Source: Anas platyrhynchos
Lineage: Eukaryota; Chordata; Aves; Anseriformes; Anatidae
NCBI RefSeq assembly: GCF_047663525.1
Contig: NC_092612.1
Span: forward strand, 405,501 to 469,500
DNA length: 64,000 bases
Direction: 5' to 3'
Made by a program: the position numbers and the translations under genes. How positions within the stretch are numbered: position 1 is the stretch's first letter; the number at the start of each line of letters is the position of its first letter. Below, one piece after another: positions 36,459 through 64,000 of the stretch. The notes under the pieces are model-generated. The model saw only the letters and a list, made by a program, of their open reading frames with translations, did no database searches and was not told the origin of the DNA.

Positions 36459-36779
36459 CCGTATCCCTCCGCCGGCCAGGTCCCCTTTTTGTGTGTGTGT
36501 GCTCGCGGCGCGCTGTGTCCATCCGCCCGCCGGGTGCCCGCCCGCCGCGCGGGCTCCGTGACGAGCCCCGGGGGGGGGGGGGAGGGGAGTGGGAGAGGGG
36601 TGGGGGGGGGGCGCCAGGCGCGGAGCCGCCCCCTGCGCGCGCACGGCGAGAGGCCGGGGCCAGCGGCAGCGCCGCCCGCTCCCGCTCCTCCTCCTCCTCC
36701 TCCTCCCCCTCAGCATCGCGCCCCGGGCCCGCCGCCCATGCCACCTGCCCTCCGCTGCCGCTCCCGGGGCCGGGCCGGC

Positions 36780-36859
36780 GGCGCAGCGCGGGGGGGCCGC
36801 GGGCCGCTCTAGGAGCCAGGCGGCGGCGGCGGCGGCTGAGCGCGGAGCGGGCGCGGAAG
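36780..36859 (+). other. POGZ: Presumed non-coding exon 1 of POGZ (3' part)
   Basis: A GCGGCGGCGG-rich leader ends at a strong donor, GCGCGGAAG followed by gtgagg (intron begins 36860). It lies at the centre of the CpG island, downstream of the CRE pair. The 5' end of the exon is not determined; the start given is only a marker. The start codon is in the next exon. Confidence 0.5.
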
Positions 36860-63921
<27,062 letters not shown>

Positions 63922-64000
63922 TAACAGCAGGCATCGATCCTGGTTTCTCAGGAAATACCCACAGCATCTTCACTGACATGTTTTTACTGAGTGATGCAAA

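Overview
The window is vertebrate nuclear DNA, almost certainly from a bird. Genes are split into many small exons with consensus splice sites, the repeats are CR1 LINE fragments (3' ends with the avian ATTCTATG-type terminus and one CR1 reverse-transcriptase fragment), and the two loci present, SELENBP1 and POGZ, are also neighbours in human 1q21. I infer a bird microchromosome; I cannot name the species.

Left part (1-30.7 kb, minus strand) is a tandem SELENBP1 (selenium-binding protein 1 / methanethiol oxidase) array. Going left to right there is: copy A, of which only the TATA promoter and first exon lie in the window (rest off the left edge); a decayed SELENBP1 exon-4 relic at about 4.4-4.6 kb; copy B (8759-14336), an intact 12-exon, 473-codon gene that is strongly diverged and cysteine-rich; and copy C (18188-30713), an intact 12-exon, 471-codon orthologue-like gene with far larger, AT-rich introns. 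Every exon was placed by homology plus AG/GT (or GC) junctions, and the summed lengths are divisible by three. The 5' regions of A and B are a 2.8-kb near-identical direct repeat (1-2815 and 14099-16913).

Middle (30.7-36.4 kb) is intergenic DNA with CR1 fragments and microsatellites. It ends in a large CpG island (about 35.75-37.95 kb) with two perfect CRE sites flanking a CCAAT box, the promoter of POGZ.

Right part (36.8-64 kb, plus strand) is POGZ (pogo transposable element derived with zinc finger domain). A non-coding first exon ends near 36859. Eleven coding exons (46385-63906) encode the first 631 residues, including the zinc-finger cluster; the DNA-binding and DDE transposase-like C-terminal half lies beyond the right edge.

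SELENBP1-C and POGZ are divergent (head to head), about 6 kb apart. The most interesting object is copy B: an intact paralogue in which the residue aligned with human Cys57 (reported selenium-binding) is Gly, while total cysteines rise from 10 in copy C to 25, next to a sibling (copy A) whose promoter has been homogenised with its own.
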